From contig WPIO01000006.1 in the NCBI GenBank assembly GCA_009760855.2, positions 5,707,501 to 5,767,500 on the forward strand: 60,000 nt of DNA, in the 5' to 3' direction. Position 1 is the stretch's first letter; each line of letters starts with the position of its first letter. The stretch comes from Cristatella mucedo (taxonomy: Eukaryota > Bryozoa > Phylactolaemata > Cristatellidae). The translations under genes and the position numbers were made by a program. The notes beneath the pieces were generated by a model. The model was not told the origin of the DNA and searched no databases. It saw only the letters and a program-made list of their open reading frames with translations. Positions 11,295-24,259 of this stretch are shown here, piece after piece.

Positions 11295-11810
11295 GAAAGC
11301 AGGCAACACTTGGGTGTTGAGCAGATGTGGTCATCTAGTGAAAGGTCACTTTAGAAAAGGGCACCCCACCCAGATTGCGTACAGAGGCCACCGCAGAAGC
11401 TTGACCGAGATTACTTTGAGGATGAGGCTGCCCAGCTTCTGAGTGACATTAGGTTTGATGAGTTGGTTTCATCACCATCATCCAATTCAAGGTTTGCTGA
11501 CATTTAGTTGTGAACGTCTTATGTATGAGAGTTGATCAAGTTTGAGGTGCTGGCAGATGGAGAGGGATCACTGCACAAGTATTGCGGTCTGTCAACCGTA
11601 TACAAAGTGGAAGCCGAGGTTGTACATGCCAATTTAATTGGCCAACTGGATAGGAAAAGTTGTGAAAAAACCTTGATCTGCAACTCCTTAGGTGGAGACA
11701 GCTACTCTTAAGGCTCGTGATTGGTCACTTCAGTCTAAGCTCTGAAATCTCCCACTGACACAGGCCCGGCAGCCATTGCAGTACAGGGCCAGTGAAGCCC
11801 AGACGCCGAG
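11295..11810 (-). mobile_element. Ancient LINE A remnants
   Basis: Two short patches match the minus strand of family A in the expected order: GATGTGGTCATCTAGTGAAA (near 11314) and CTCCCACTGACACAGGCCCG (near 11749) with CCAGTGAAGCCCAGACGCCG. Sequence between them is too diverged to align by eye. Confidence 0.5.
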
Positions 11811-12019
11811 TTGCATCTCCGTTGGTAACCCGACAAAGCCACCGGAACTATTGAGTGCTACACTAAAGAGATTTGTATGGCGCTCCAAGCTTAAGCATCT
11901 TTCTGTGCGACTGAAGATTGCTTCTCGCGTGATATAGAGAAATTAAGAATAGCTTGATAAATATGAAGAAGCGTTGCTTAGACAGGAGGACATTTGAGTA
12001 AGTGAGTAGCACGGAGAAC

Positions 12020-12205
12020 CTGGTGAGCCGGGATGGCTCACCAGGTAAGTTGGCTGCTTTTTCACGCCCTCGGTCCCGAGGTCGTGGGTACCAATCCTTT
12101 AGTGGGCGATCCTTCATCGCCACTGCAAGCCGTTGCGATAGCCATAAAGGCTCTTCTGTCGCTATACAAAAGAAGCCGTTAAATCAGCTGGTATTTTTTT
12201 TTATT
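12020..12205 (+). mobile_element. SINE1 (tRNA-derived)
   Basis: GGATGGCTCACCAGGTAAGT, CCGAGGTCGTGGGTACCAAT (B box region), GCCACTGCAAGCCGTTGCGA, CTCTTCTGTCGCTATACAAA and TTAAATCAGCTGGTATTTTT. Confidence 0.85.
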
Positions 12206-12711
12206 TAGCATGGAAGTAGGTAGAAGCTCCGTACTGCTGCAAAGAATGTGCCAGAAGTCGGCAGGAGGAGAAAAACGTCTTTTCACTGGTAGAAGCTTCT
12301 GGATGAAGGACTATATGAGTGGAAGAATGCTATCAAACGCTTACGCGATGTACAGTAGGACTAGCAGACCCTAAGCTAGCGAAGCATTATTTGCAAGGTC
12401 GTTGTACACTCCCACCAGCGGTGACTCTGCAAAATGATTGGCTCAAAAACCTGACCACAAACTACTACTGGGCGTAAAGTTTTGACGCAGCAAGAGCTTA
12501 GCTAGTCTGCCAATATTCTATGTCTTTGAGGGGAACGAAGGTTGAGAGACAGGTCGGAAAATTCCAAAGGCCCCCTAGTCAAGCGATGGTTACCTAATGA
12601 GTGGCATAACAGCAGACTCCTTAAAAGATGCCGGGAAAAGACCTGATACTAAGGACATATTCATTCAGCTAGTTAAGGTGGGCAGCAGAAAATCCAGGCA
12701 TCTCAGAAGGA

Positions 12712-13549
12712 GGTTGAAATGTAGGAGTCATGTTCCAAAGTGACCTCTCGTTACACGACCACATCCTCTCCACAGTCAATTCTGCATACTTTCAGCTACA
12801 TAACATTGCTGAAATTCGGGCTTTTTTAGATAAGGATACCACGTCTAAGTTGGTCCATCCATTTGTGACATCCCGTCTTGACTTCTGCAACTCACTGATT
12901 GCTGGCCTACCGGCATGTGCAATCAGGCGATTACAGCTGGTGCAAAACTCCGAAGCTAGGCTTGTCTGTCGCGAGGTTTGCACTTGCCACATCACACCAC
13001 TTCTCGCCAACCTGCACTGGCTACCAGTCAAGCAATGGATCGGCTTCAAGGTTTTGTCGCTCACTTTAAGGTCACTTCATTCTTTGGCTCCAGCATGTCT
13101 CTCAGATCTACTCCCCCGTCAGGCCAAGCATCGTACCACCCTCTTTTCGGAATCCAATAGTTTACCAATACCTCGTACAAACCTCAAATCCTTTGGAGAC
13201 CGTGCATTTAGTTCGTATGCTCCCAAAGCCTGGAGCTCCCCCCCCCCGACTTGCGTCAGAAAATCCCCTGACTTGACCACATTTAAAAAGAACTTAAAAA
13301 CGCACCTATTTAGGACAGCATTTAGTGGGTTCCTGTGATTCGTCCTTCATGTGCTTATACGTGCGGACACTGTGCATGCTGCCACTAACCACACTTGTAT
13401 GCTGACCCTGTGCATGTCACCCCTAACCATGTTATTCGTGATGTTTATCAAGCATGATATTGCTCACCATCCAATTGCATTTCCCTTTGCAGCAAATTTA
13501 AAACGCCTAGAAAGAGATTGAGTTCTCTGAGGGCGCTTTATCAAGTGCA

Positions 13550-13591
<42 letters not shown>

Positions 13592-13595
13592 GGTC
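12712..13595 (+). mobile_element. LINE family A, severely 5'-truncated copy
   Basis: Begins at VMFQSDLSLHDHILS, so the polymerase domain is absent. A single open frame (12730-13338, 202 codons) carries the conserved C-terminal domain: LDFCNSLIAGLPACAIRRLQ, HWLPVKQWIGFKVLSLTLRS, SFGDRAFSSYAPKAW and NLKTHLFRTAFSGFL. A 3' UTR follows, then AGAAAGAGATTGAGTTCTCT, GGGCGCTTTATCAAGTGCAT and a long (ATT)n tail at about 13550-13592. This copy defines the family A 3' end on the plus strand. Confidence 0.9.
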
Positions 13596-16200
13596 AGTGG
13601 GTATGGCACCACGAGAAATTGTGGTCTTCAATGTCATGAATGGAAACTTAGAGAAGGCAGCAGGGGCAGGTGTGAAGGCGGATAGTGAGGTCGAGCAAGG
13701 AACCGAACGTGAAGAGTCGAAGGTGAAGCATGTTGCAGAGCAAACAGTCCGGGCTTGCTTGGTCACAAAGCGGTCGAACAACCAAGCTGGCCAGGCATTT
13801 TGGAGATCCAGTCTAGATCTCTGTTTCCCGAAACTTGCCGGTCTTCGTGCTAGTGTAGTGGCTACGTAAAGTCAGTGCTAAACTTGGCAAGTAGGCTTGT
13901 CTATTGTGAAAGTGGCAACTGGCTTGTTGCACTATTTTTCAACAACCTGCGCATGCTCCTCACGAGTAGCGTGTCGACTCAAGATTCCGTCATTCACTCT
14001 TAGGTAACTTTTGCCAACCTCATAATTGATTGGATCTATGATCTTGATTTCTGCTGCCTATCTCATGTCATTCCTCGTGCTCAGCTACCTCGCTGGCTCT
14101 GGTGGAACAAGATTTCAGTCTGCAGAAGGATCATCTCTCCCGCGATGAACAGCTGCCCAGACCAGGTGTCATTTGATATCAAACTTATGTAAACTTGGAG
14201 CTCAATAAGATGTGTGTTGGTAAGGATTTATTGACCACGAGTCCACTTAAACTGCTAGCTGGTGTCATTTTCTATTTTCGAGACGCGGCACTAGACAGCC
14301 TCTGCGAGTGGCTTGCTTACAATCGCCCCGAGGTTCCATTTGTATTTGGATACCAGGGCGAATTGGCCTATCGGACCTGAGGGACGATTGTGGGGACGCA
14401 TGCCGACGACGATGCAGCAGCCGAGCTGTATAGGCACTATCCTCGATGAAGATATGGTCCTGCACTAAGTAACTGATGATGCTGCTTATAGAGTGGGTTC
14501 GCGGCGGAACAGCTCCCAAGTGTAACTGGGAGCTGTAGTGTTTTGTGATTGCCCTTGAAGGCGTTGATGAGGACCACCATCAGTTGCTACCGGCCGGCTA
14601 CTAGCTGTAAGCCTTGTTTCGCCATTGACCGGCGAGGGCATATGGCACCATCGACCCGACCGTGGCATCGTGTCGTAGCTCTGTTTCGCGTCATGCCCCA
14701 ACTGCAACTTTCGTACCTTGGACTGGACGGTCAAGGTAATTGTCAATTACAAAAACGCAACCGCCAATGAGTTCCAACCTAGGGCTTGACGCAACGCCAC
14801 CGCTAGGCAATCTAGGTCACTATTAATCGACAACTTGTGACGTCGACAGTTGCAGTGAAAGCGGCAATCTTTGAACAGCAGACACTTTCGACATGTGAAA
14901 AGCCGAAGAGGAATCGGTTCTGCGGCGGAAGAAGGCAGCAGCAGAAGCAGAGGCATGGGAACAATTCAGAAAGTGGTTCGGACCGAGTAACTGCGGCAGT
15001 GCAGCAGCCAACTTTGGACAACTTTTCCCGTGGGCATCTTTTCGCAGGTTTTCCACGGGTATTTGATCGACTTTAAAATGGGCTGCAAGCAGTCTACAGA
15101 CATTCGGCCACCGAGGGCTCGCAGAGGACTTGTGAGTGGCTGGCCACAGGGGAGAATTGGCGAGGAGAAGAGGCGCTCCCTACGTTCCTCCGAGCAAAGA
15201 CCTTTGTTTTATAAACGAACCGTCTCTCGCGATGCCCCTTCTCCCAGGACTTCCCGGTGACCGTTTCCTCAACTCGCTGTATAGCTTTTGCTCGACCCCG
15301 AAATCAGATAGACGACAGTAAGAAGACAAAAGGCCGTATTACTGCAGATCGAGAAACGTGCGAACCGTAGCGAAACAGTTCCTTTCGGAGTTCGCTGGCA
15401 CGTCCGAAAAAGCGGTCACCGCTCCTCGAACGCCTATAGATTTGAGGCTAGACCGGTAGATTGTATTGATTGATCTCGTAAAGTCTTTTGTGGCTGAAGG
15501 CGTCCGTCGAAGGCGCTGACGACGAACCTATCTGCCAGCCTCCCGTCGGTAGTGACAAAGACGGTCTGCGGGGATGCCGTCGAGCGCATGCTCTCCCTGT
15601 TGAGGCTGCTCGGACCGAGGCTGGTGGGCAGCCCCCACCCGGCGCCACCGGAACAGCTGGATGCCCAGCGCTTCGTTTCTCCGAGCGCACTCGGCTGAGC
15701 GGAGCGCCCGCGATCGGCACCAATTCACTGCAGTCGCCCCACCGCCACCGAAGCCGAGACATCGCCGTGCTCCCACGGGCCGCTGGGAAATGCTAGGAGG
15801 CCAACCCAGTCGATCAGCTGATCAGCTCGCGGGGCCACCTGCGGTCCAACCTCGCGCCGGAATGGCGGGCATTAAGAGATCCGTAATCATTCGGCATGCA
15901 TATGAACGAGCAATATCCGGCCATTACATTGGGATGCGTACCAGGGTGCATCCGTCAAGTTCCTGGGGGAGGGGCGAGGCTGCTTCTGATCTTGTGCTTT
16001 CGAGCTGTCTGCTCGACACTTCGAATGGCAGCAGCAGCAACAGCCAGGTGCCATTGACCGACGCTGACAGCCACGCTGCCGGCAGACAGAGGAAAGTCGA
16101 GTGATTCGTCAGCGCGTCCCTTCCGGATCGGCCCTGGGCCCACGGAGGCCACAGCTGCTCCCCCTCGACTTACCCGTTGCGTTGCGAGCTCTCCTTCCGT
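13596..16200. other. No gene recognised
   Basis: Unassigned. The 90-codon frame at 13597-13869 (starting MGMAPREIVVFNVM) is Glu/Lys-rich without a known domain. A 9-bp hairpin CAGCTCCCA/TGGGAGCTG lies near 14510-14535. GC content rises from 15450 on. Confidence 0.4.
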
Positions 16201-16201
16201 C

Positions 16202-17138
<937 letters not shown>

Positions 17139-17139
17139 A

Positions 17140-18520
17140 CCCAGTTTACGGGACGGCACCGCCGCAAGGTGCACGCTAAGCAAACCACGCCTCCCTTGGG
17201 CGTAGGGAAAGCTGCCCAGCGATTAGCATTTATAGCACCCGCTCTTAGTTTGATTGGCATGCACCGTAAGCATGGCCGCGGCCTGGAGGCAGCTCGTGAG
17301 GAATCTCGCTCCCGGCCTCCTGTACCGAGGGTAATGTGGGGTCTGCGTGCCGGCGAACCGCTCGGCCTCGGCCCCGGAATGGCCGCAGTTACGCTGCCGT
17401 GCGCGCGAGAAATTCCGCAGCCCGCGATCAAGAGAACTGCACACAGACAATGCGGCTGCCTATTATTTCCGGTCGCCGGAAGCCAGGCTGCAGATAATTG
17501 CCGCCACGATGGCTGACCCGGAACCGCGCGGGGAGTGCAAAAGTCATCGAATGGGCTCGCCGTTCTCCTGTTGGTGCCACGGTGGGTTCAGCCGACCCAA
17601 CGGCTGCCCTAGTTTACAGTCGGCGCTCGTCTCCGCAAGGTTAAATAATCACCGGCGCGCCACTTTTGGCAGCCTACGGCACCCGCCGACGCTCCTGTAA
17701 AGTCGAGCACCCGACGGCCGTACCCCTTAGCGGCAGCTGCCGCTCCTGCTGCCGCTAGGGAGAGCGAAGCGCCTTCCTTCTCTCCTCGGGCCTCGGCTGG
17801 TCGCCGTCAGCTTCGAGGCTTGCCAAAAGAAAAGAAAGTATTTCTCAGAGACGCCGGCAGCAGCAGACGGCACCGCGGCCGCGCTAGATTGGGTTTCCGC
17901 GTTTCAGGTCGATTTTCTTCAACTATTCCTTCTCTCTTGTAACTCGACGTGGGCGTGTTGTCATAACGCGCGTCGCTCGCTTCGGCGAGGTGTTTACAAC
18001 TTACAGAGGGCGCCATCGCGCACTCTTCTTACCTCCTAACGCCACGCTATCCTATCGGGAAGTTTAGAGCTGCGCGCATCCGGCCGACGGTTCAGCCGGC
18101 AATAATTCCTCCATTGTTGACCTATCGTCGGGCGCCGAGGCGGCGTCGCTCGTCAACGGCGATGCCAGCCGACTCGCCCTGCCACTTTCTGCTGCTGCCT
18201 CAATAAACTCGACGGCGGCTCGCGGCGCCCAGCTCCAGGGCCTCGCACAATGCAGGCGGCGGACTCAGGCCGGACTGTGCGTCTGGCGAAACGGGCGCTT
18301 CGCTCTCGATTAGCGGCACGCGATTAGCTTAGCGGCACTTCCCACGTGGCGCTGGGCTGAGCTCACGAGCATAACTTTGGACTGAGCCCCGAGCGCTTGC
18401 TCCGCACGCCGACGGCTCGGCGCCCAGGGCGCGATCGCGAGTGCGCCGAGCCGTCGGTGCGCTCGCGGCGACGTTGCCTAGTAGTTGCTAAGGTGCCATT
18501 TGCTAGCCATTTCGCCGGCG
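17140..18520. other. GC-rich segment, gene not identified
   Basis: CpG-rich flank of the CT/CA microsatellite. It contains the 15-bp inverted repeat at 18409-18457. No coding signal recognised. Confidence 0.4.
18409..18457. other. 15-bp inverted repeat (hairpin)
   Basis: CCGACGGCTCGGCGC (18409-18423) and GCGCCGAGCCGTCGG (18443-18457) are exact inverted repeats with a 19-base loop containing GCGATCGC. Confidence 0.85.
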
Positions 18521-18864
18521 TCTAACTGAGGATCACTGCTTCCCCTGACTTGAACGCTGCCGATACGCAGCGATCGCAGCGGTGTTGGTAATCCTATGGT
18601 GGCTTAGGAAGGGAAACTCTCTTGCCTGCCTGTTGGAGCGGCACGCTCGTGACCTCTTGCACTTCTTGACTCTTGACCGGGCCCGCGACAGAACAAGTAG
18701 CGCCATTTTTGAGCGCCATTTTTGAGCCTGTCGTGTCATTTCGCGGAGCTTTCTCCGCTGGCTGCCGAGCGAGTAAGCGAAACGCGCCTCAGCAGTATTT
18801 GAAAATGCTCGGTGACTGGGCTCTTTTTGTTGCTTAACTCGTCTAGCTGAGGACCGCGGAGATA

Positions 18865-19035
18865 GTAAACAGCAATTCATTTGCAGAGCGCCTAAAGATA
18901 ATTAAATCTTTAGCCAGGTGCTTCGCACATATTCCACAGGGCTCGAGCCCACGACCTCGATCGTCAAATGCATTCACCTTTGTTTCGGTCGTCAAAGGTG
19001 TTCGCCTTTAACGCTGGGCCAAAGCAGACCGTACG
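18865..19035 (-). mobile_element. SINE2
   Basis: Reading minus: GGCCCAGCGTTAAAGGCGAA (A box region), GATCGAGGTCGTGGGCTCGA (B box region), then GCACCTGGCTAAAGATTTAA and TTATCTTTAGGCGCTCTGCA. A short internal duplication (TTCGGTCGTCAAA, GATCGTCAAATG) lengthens the middle. Confidence 0.7.
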
Positions 19036-19087
19036 CATTTGGGCTCTTTCGGAAATGACCAGACAATGCGCCTGACGCAGGACCTGT

Positions 19088-19222
19088 AGGAGTATGAGTA
19101 GGAGCAGGAGCTGTAGGAGCAGGAGCTGTAGTAGCTGTAGGAGCAGGAGCAGGCGCTGTAGGACCTGTAGGAGTAGGAGCAGGAGCAGGAGCTGTAGGAG
19201 CAGGACCTGTAGGAGCAGGAGT
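19088..19222. repeat. Hexamer/18-bp minisatellite (GTAGGAGCAGGAGC-type)
   Basis: Imperfect repeats of GTAGGAGCAGGAGCT. The minus strand reads Pro-Ala-Thr-rich in an open frame (18992-19438), which I regard as an artefact. Confidence 0.88.
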
Positions 19223-19529
19223 GAGCTCTCCTGTCGGCACTATCCCTGCCAGCTGCCGAACTCCGCGAGCTGCGAAGCGTCGCTCGGAAGCGAGGCGAAA
19301 TAATAAAGAGAGAAGATAAATGCCTACTGTTCTAAATCTTAATTTAAAATTTAGGAAACTGTATAATTCAACTATTATTCGAAACGTCGACTGTGGCTTT
19401 TTTGCAAGTTTGTATTGAACGGAGCGTTCGAGCGTCATTCAGCGCGGTAAAGTGTAGCTGAATTCATCCACACGGCACTGTCAATTCTTCGTACTCGTAG
19501 AAAAGTGTCCGAAAAGCACACGTCACTCA

Positions 19530-20015
19530 CTTTTAGGCCCGTTCATTCTTTCGCTCCAGCCTACCTATCAGATCTACTGCCCCACCAGGCTCCTCATCGT
19601 ACCACCCGCGTTTCGAAATCTAACTGTTTACCCGTACCTCTTACTAATCTCAAATGATCCTTTGAAGACCGTGCCTTTAGTTCAAATGCTCCCAAAACCT
19701 AGAACTCATTCCCGACATCTCCTGAATTAAAAAAAAACTAAAAACTCACCTACTTATGACAGCATTTAGTGGATCTCTGCGATTCGTCCTTCATGTGCTT
19801 ACGTGTGCTGACTTTTTGCATGCCGCCACTAACCATACTTGCATGCTGACCCTGTGCGTGTCACCCCTAATCATGTTATTCTTGTCGTTTATTCAGCATG
19901 CTGCCACTAACCATTCAATCCTGCATCCTTTGCAGCAAACGTGCGTAAAGTGCCTAGAAAGAGATTTAGCTCTCCGAGGGCGTTATATCAAGTATATTAT
20001 AAATATTAATGTTAT
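19530..20015 (+). mobile_element. LINE family A, 3' end fragment
   Basis: Begins at SFAPAYLSDLLPHQAPHRTT-like sequence. It continues through the last C-terminal codons, the family 3' UTR (ATGCTGACCCTGTGCGTGTC) and the terminus AGAAAGAGATTTAGCTCTCC. Decayed. Confidence 0.8.
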
Positions 20016-20916
20016 AATTTTTATAGTAATGCCGAGAAATTGGTTCCATCTGGCCATTTTTGCCATTGCATGCCACCAGCGAGTCAGAAAATCTGGCCGA
20101 CAATGGTAGCGAGCGCGGATGGCGGAAGCGTCAAATAAAATATGTAGCTAGCACCGTGTTGCAAGCCGTTAGCAGAGGATATACAGAAGCCAGTTGCAAA
20201 TATTCATAGCAATGCACGAATTCTTTGTTGTACTCAGATGCTCACAGATATAATTAGTAGGAAAGCGAGTCGTCTCTGCGTCTGCGTCTCTGGCGCAGCC
20301 CTGACAGATGACGAAAGTGAAGTACGGGTGTACATTCACGCCGCCGAAGCCAGATGCGCATGTACCGTAATTTTACGAGCATAAGTCGCACTTTTTTCCA
20401 CATTTTTTGAAAAAATAAACCTGTGACTTATACACTGCCAGACAGTGTCAGTCACTGCATACAGTAAAAATGACGACTTAGACGTGGATTGCTGCAGAAG
20501 ACTGACGATGGTAGCATCTATACTGATGACGAGTCTCTTGCAACGATGATTAAATCAAACTTACACTAAACAAAATTAGCTATATAGTATCAATAATATT
20601 AATATTATTTACCTCAGTAATAAGAATTTTTAATAAAAACTCTTTCAAGAAAAATAGTGTCCATAAATTCATACTCGTAAAAATGCGGTATATACTGACG
20701 CGTTTCTGCACTGACGCATAAGCGCGCTGGTCGAATGCTCACGTAGCAATCTCTCCGCTGGTTAGCGGCTCCGCTAGTCTTCCTTTACTTTACAATTTCG
20801 AATACCTATACGGATTAGTATTTGAGTCAAAGTCTTTTTGCTGCCTACCTGCTAGCCCTGCTCTGCCTGTTTAAATTATGGCTGTGAGCTCAATTTTAAT
20901 TCTCTTCCTTTACAGC
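20016..20916. other. No gene recognised
   Basis: AT-rich unassigned sequence. Confidence 0.4.
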
Positions 20917-20970
20917 CTACAAATAGCGCCTAGGCAGAGATTAAATTCTCTCAGGGACCGTAAGAAAATA
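20917..20970 (+). mobile_element. LINE A/SINE2-type terminus fragment
   Basis: TAGCGCCTAGGCAGAGATTA and AATTCTCTCAGGG match the family terminus. No body recognised. Confidence 0.5.
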
Positions 20971-21145
20971 TCTTACTGTTATAGTAGCTATTCTTATTCT
21001 TGTTGCAGAGGGTCGCACTCGGTTACAGCCTCAGGCTGCTGGCGGCTGCAGCCCGCAGCAGCTGCCCCTCCTGAAAGGTGACCCGGAAATTGCGTGCTGC
21101 TGTGATGGCTGCCGAAATATCGCGCGTCAGCCCCCAGTGGCTCTC

Positions 21146-21312
21146 TTTTTTTAGAAGCCTCTTTTGTATAGCGGCAAAAGAGCGTTCCGTGCTATCGCAG
21201 CCGCTTAAAGAGGCAATAAAGAATGGCGCACCGTAGGATTCGAACCGCGACCGCGGGACCGGGGCAAAAAAGAAAAGCAACCGCCTTACCTAATGCGTCG
21301 TCACGGCTCTTG
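21146..21312 (-). mobile_element. SINE1 (tRNA-derived)
   Basis: Minus-strand copy: TTCTTTTTTAGAAGCC-like tail, CTCTTTTGTATAGCGGCAAA, AGGATTCGAACCGCGACCGC (B box complement) and CAACCGCCTTACCTAATGCG (A box complement). Confidence 0.8.
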
Positions 21313-21339
21313 CTGCGGACAGCCGCCGCCGCTGCGCAT

Positions 21340-21720
21340 GCAGATAATAATAATAATAATAATAATACTTCCGGTAGAGCATCCTCAGAGAACTCTGATT
21401 TGTTTCTAGGCGCTTCACGTGTGCTTCAAAGGAAGCACGATCGAATGGTTAAAGGTAGCGTGCTCAATGGCAACGAGCATTACATGGTTAGTGGCATCAT
21501 GCGCGGTGTCAGCAAGCATAAGCACAAAAAAGACGAATCAAACAGTCCAATCTAAGTCCTACTAAATGCTGTGCTAAACAGGTGCGCTTTAGTTTCTTCT
21601 TAAATGTGGTCACTCCAGAGGATGTCTTGACGCAAGTAGGAAGTGAGTTCCCGGCTATGGGAACACACGCACTAAAGGCACGGTCTCCACACGATTTGAG
21701 GTATAAACGAAGATGGGTGG
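21340..21720 (-). mobile_element. LINE family A-related, 3' end fragment
   Basis: (AATAAT)n tail at left, a diverged terminus (CCTCAGAGAACTCTGATTTG), 3' UTR, then the C-terminal codons. It stops within the region corresponding to SFGDRAF...KAW. More diverged than the 48.6-kb copy. Confidence 0.8.
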
Positions 21721-22139
21721 ATTTGAGGTTCGTGCGGATGATCTTTGTCCATTTGCAAATTCTCGGTAGTTACCGGTAAATTGTGCGGATATATCGCGAA
21801 GGCAACTGAGCTGCTAGGGCAAAAACCTGCTGCGAGACGCCAAACTTCCGGCCGATTCCTCCTTCGCCCGGTCAAGAACTAGGTCAAGTCTCGCCGAAAA
21901 CCTCACTGTGGGTCTGTAATCAGTACTATTTACGATCGGCGACTACGGTCTGTAGCAGAGAGCGTAGGCGGAAGTCGTCGACATTTCCGATCACTTGCAT
22001 ACGTGGGCGTTTGCACGAGCATCCGGGTTCGAATGCTGCTGGTGAATGTACTGCTAAGCGATTATCTCAGAGTCTACTTCTAAAATACAGCAGCACCTGA
22101 TATCCGGGAGATCTCCAGGCAATCTCAGTCGCCGCGTCA

Positions 22140-22500
22140 GGCTTGCGTCGCGTCAGTACTTCACGACACGCAGGTTACCGAAGCGTTCGGTATCGCTGAG
22201 AGGTGGACCCCGACTTCTGGCCGTGCTTCAGTTTCGCGAGCTCGTGCTTCAGTTTCGCGCCTCCGAGTTTGACGACGCAGTCGTCGCCAATTCCGGCGGC
22301 GGCGTAATCGGAACCGCGAAGCCGCTCCAGAGCCAGAGGCGGCGGCGGCCAGCGAGCGCCTGGCGCGAGACGTTCCGGTACTTCCGGTACTCCTCCGGCG
22401 CGTCTCCACCTCCGCTCGCTTGGCCCCCGCCGACGGCGGCGGCTTAGCGTGCCTGGCTCGGCGGAAGCTTGCGGCAGCGATCGGAGAGATAGGACGGCAC
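22140..22500. other. Short CpG-rich segment
   Basis: GCGGCGGCGGCC-type sequence between old repeats. Small frames on both strands without recognisable domains. Confidence 0.35.
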
Positions 22501-22584
22501 CACGCCGGGTTGGCTAACTAATAACAAAAGACCGATTGAAGGCGCCGCGCGCTCACTTTTGTCCGCTGTCAGTATGGCTGCCAT

Positions 22585-23085
22585 CGCGTCCGATCCCTAT
22601 CTAAAATAAGGGACTGTCTACCGCGCTGGTGTGCAAAAAGTCGAACGCGCTGCCTGGATTCGTCTCGGTTGGATTATTGCGGCTCCGCTTTTGCCCGGCT
22701 ACCAAGGAATAAGGCATTGCATTATGCCACTGCAGCTGGTGATGAATATGGCTGGTTAACAAATCCCAGAGGTTCAGCCATGCGTCTCCTTTGCTGAAGG
22801 AGCCTCGATCACTTCCGGCTGATTAGCGGACAGAGAGCAGAGTTCTCGTGCAGACCCACAATGCCCGCAGCCACGGCTTGGCTCCTCCTCCTCCTCCATA
22901 CCTAGCTGCACTGCTGCGCTAGCTTCAGTCTCCTCGTGTCCTCTCAGGTCCTCAGGTATGGACAATAAATTAGCCGCTCCATTCCTCCGCTTAAAGACCA
23001 TTGGCGACAGAAGCTTTTGCTGTGTGTCGATCCTAGGCTGTGGAACTCCACTATTCCTACCCAACGGCTTTTCCTGGCAACGACA
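22585..23085 (+). mobile_element. LINE family B, old 3' fragment
   Basis: CGTCCGATCCCTATCTAAAA, GATTATTGCGGCTCC, CCACTGCAGCTGGTGATGAA and ATTCCTCCGCTTAAAGACCA follow the C-terminal region of family B in order. It ends near the RLWNS equivalent. Many indels. Confidence 0.75.
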
Positions 23086-23235
23086 TCCGTGCAGCTAAGT
23101 CTCAACCAAAGACTCGGCTAGCACATGAGCAGTGGAGCTCAAAAAGTCTCGCGCTTTTCCACCGCGCTTGCTACACTTCTTGGATGCAAAGATGCAAGCA
23201 GTTGCGGACTTGCGACGGGTCGAACCTCCATTGCG

Positions 23236-23432
23236 AGGGCTGAGCGAGAGCGAGGGCTGAGCGAGAGCGAGGGCTGAGCGAGAGCGAGGGCTGAGCGAGA
23301 GCGAGAGCGAGAGCGAGGGCTGAGCGAGAGCGAGGGCTGAGCGAGAGCGAGAGCGAGAGCGAGGGCTGAGCGAGAGCGGGGGCTGAGCGAGAGCGAGAGC
23401 GAGGGCTGAGCGAGAGCGAGGGCTGAGCGAGT
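23236..23432. repeat. 17-bp minisatellite with GAGAGC hexamer expansions
   Basis: Unit GAGGGCTGAGCGAGAGC repeated about ten times, with extra GAGAGC blocks inside some units. All frames stay open on the minus strand (Ser-Arg-Leu-Ala-rich), an artefact. Confidence 0.92.
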
Positions 23433-23564
23433 GTGCGCCAAAGCAAGTGACGCGTATTCGGCGTGTCATTAAGCCTTTCGCTGAAAGCCTTTTTTCCCAT
23501 AGCTTGCTCCGTCAGTCGCAAGCATCATTAGAGGTAATGCCAGTTTTTGCCTCCTTTTACCATC

Positions 23565-23680
23565 ATTTACTCAATTGACAAGAAATTAGCTGTTCCATTC
23601 CTATACTTAAACACCGCTGGCGACTGAAGCTTTCGCTCTGCCCGTCCTAGTCTGCGGAACTCACTTTCACAGCTCTTACG

Positions 23681-23682
<2 letters not shown>
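23565..23682 (+). mobile_element. LINE family B fragment
   Basis: ACAAGAAATTAGCTGTTCCA to GCGGAACTCACTTTCACAGC equals the VDNKLAVPFLRLKTVGDRSF...LWNSLPQLL segment. It is directly followed by (AT)n. Confidence 0.75.

Positions 23683-23744
<62 letters not shown>
23683..23744. repeat. (AT)n microsatellite
   Basis: Pure (TA)n of about 60 bp directly after a LINE B fragment. Confidence 0.95.
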
Positions 23745-23745
<1 letters not shown>

Positions 23746-24259
23746 TTCTTTCAACTGTGGCCAATATTTTCCAGCGTCCTGAGATTCTACTTCAACAGTT
23801 TTTACCGACGCTTGATAGATTGTTTTTTACTTATTATACTCCAGAAATGTCAATGATAGAAGCTTTGTTTTAGCAAGCTGTCAAGCCAACCAGCTGAAAT
23901 TACCCAAGCAGCTTTGCAGCAGGCGGCACTGCTATCCGCGGCTATCTCCCAACGCTTCAAAAACTCGCTCTCTATTCACATACTGGTTGTCACTGTCAAC
24001 TGCGTAGTAGCAACAACGGTCCGCAGTCAGCTCTCAGATGCGATGGTGCTGGCACATAACATTTCTGGCTTGTCTAATTTCCAAAGAAGTATATTTTTCA
24101 ATTGTGTGGAGCGTTTACAGCGTGCACCGGCGGTGCTTACTGTTTCCAGTACAGACGCGCTACCAGCATCCATCGACCAAGGCTTTTTTCGTTTGCTTTC
24201 ACGTTGCAAATATTCAGCGCGTACTTATAAACAGTTCAGGTGATTATTTTCAACGCTCG

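Noticed and set aside
18992-19438. 148-codon Pro/Ala/Thr-rich frame (minus)
   Set aside because: Its notable part is the hexamer minisatellite; the rest overlaps a SINE2.
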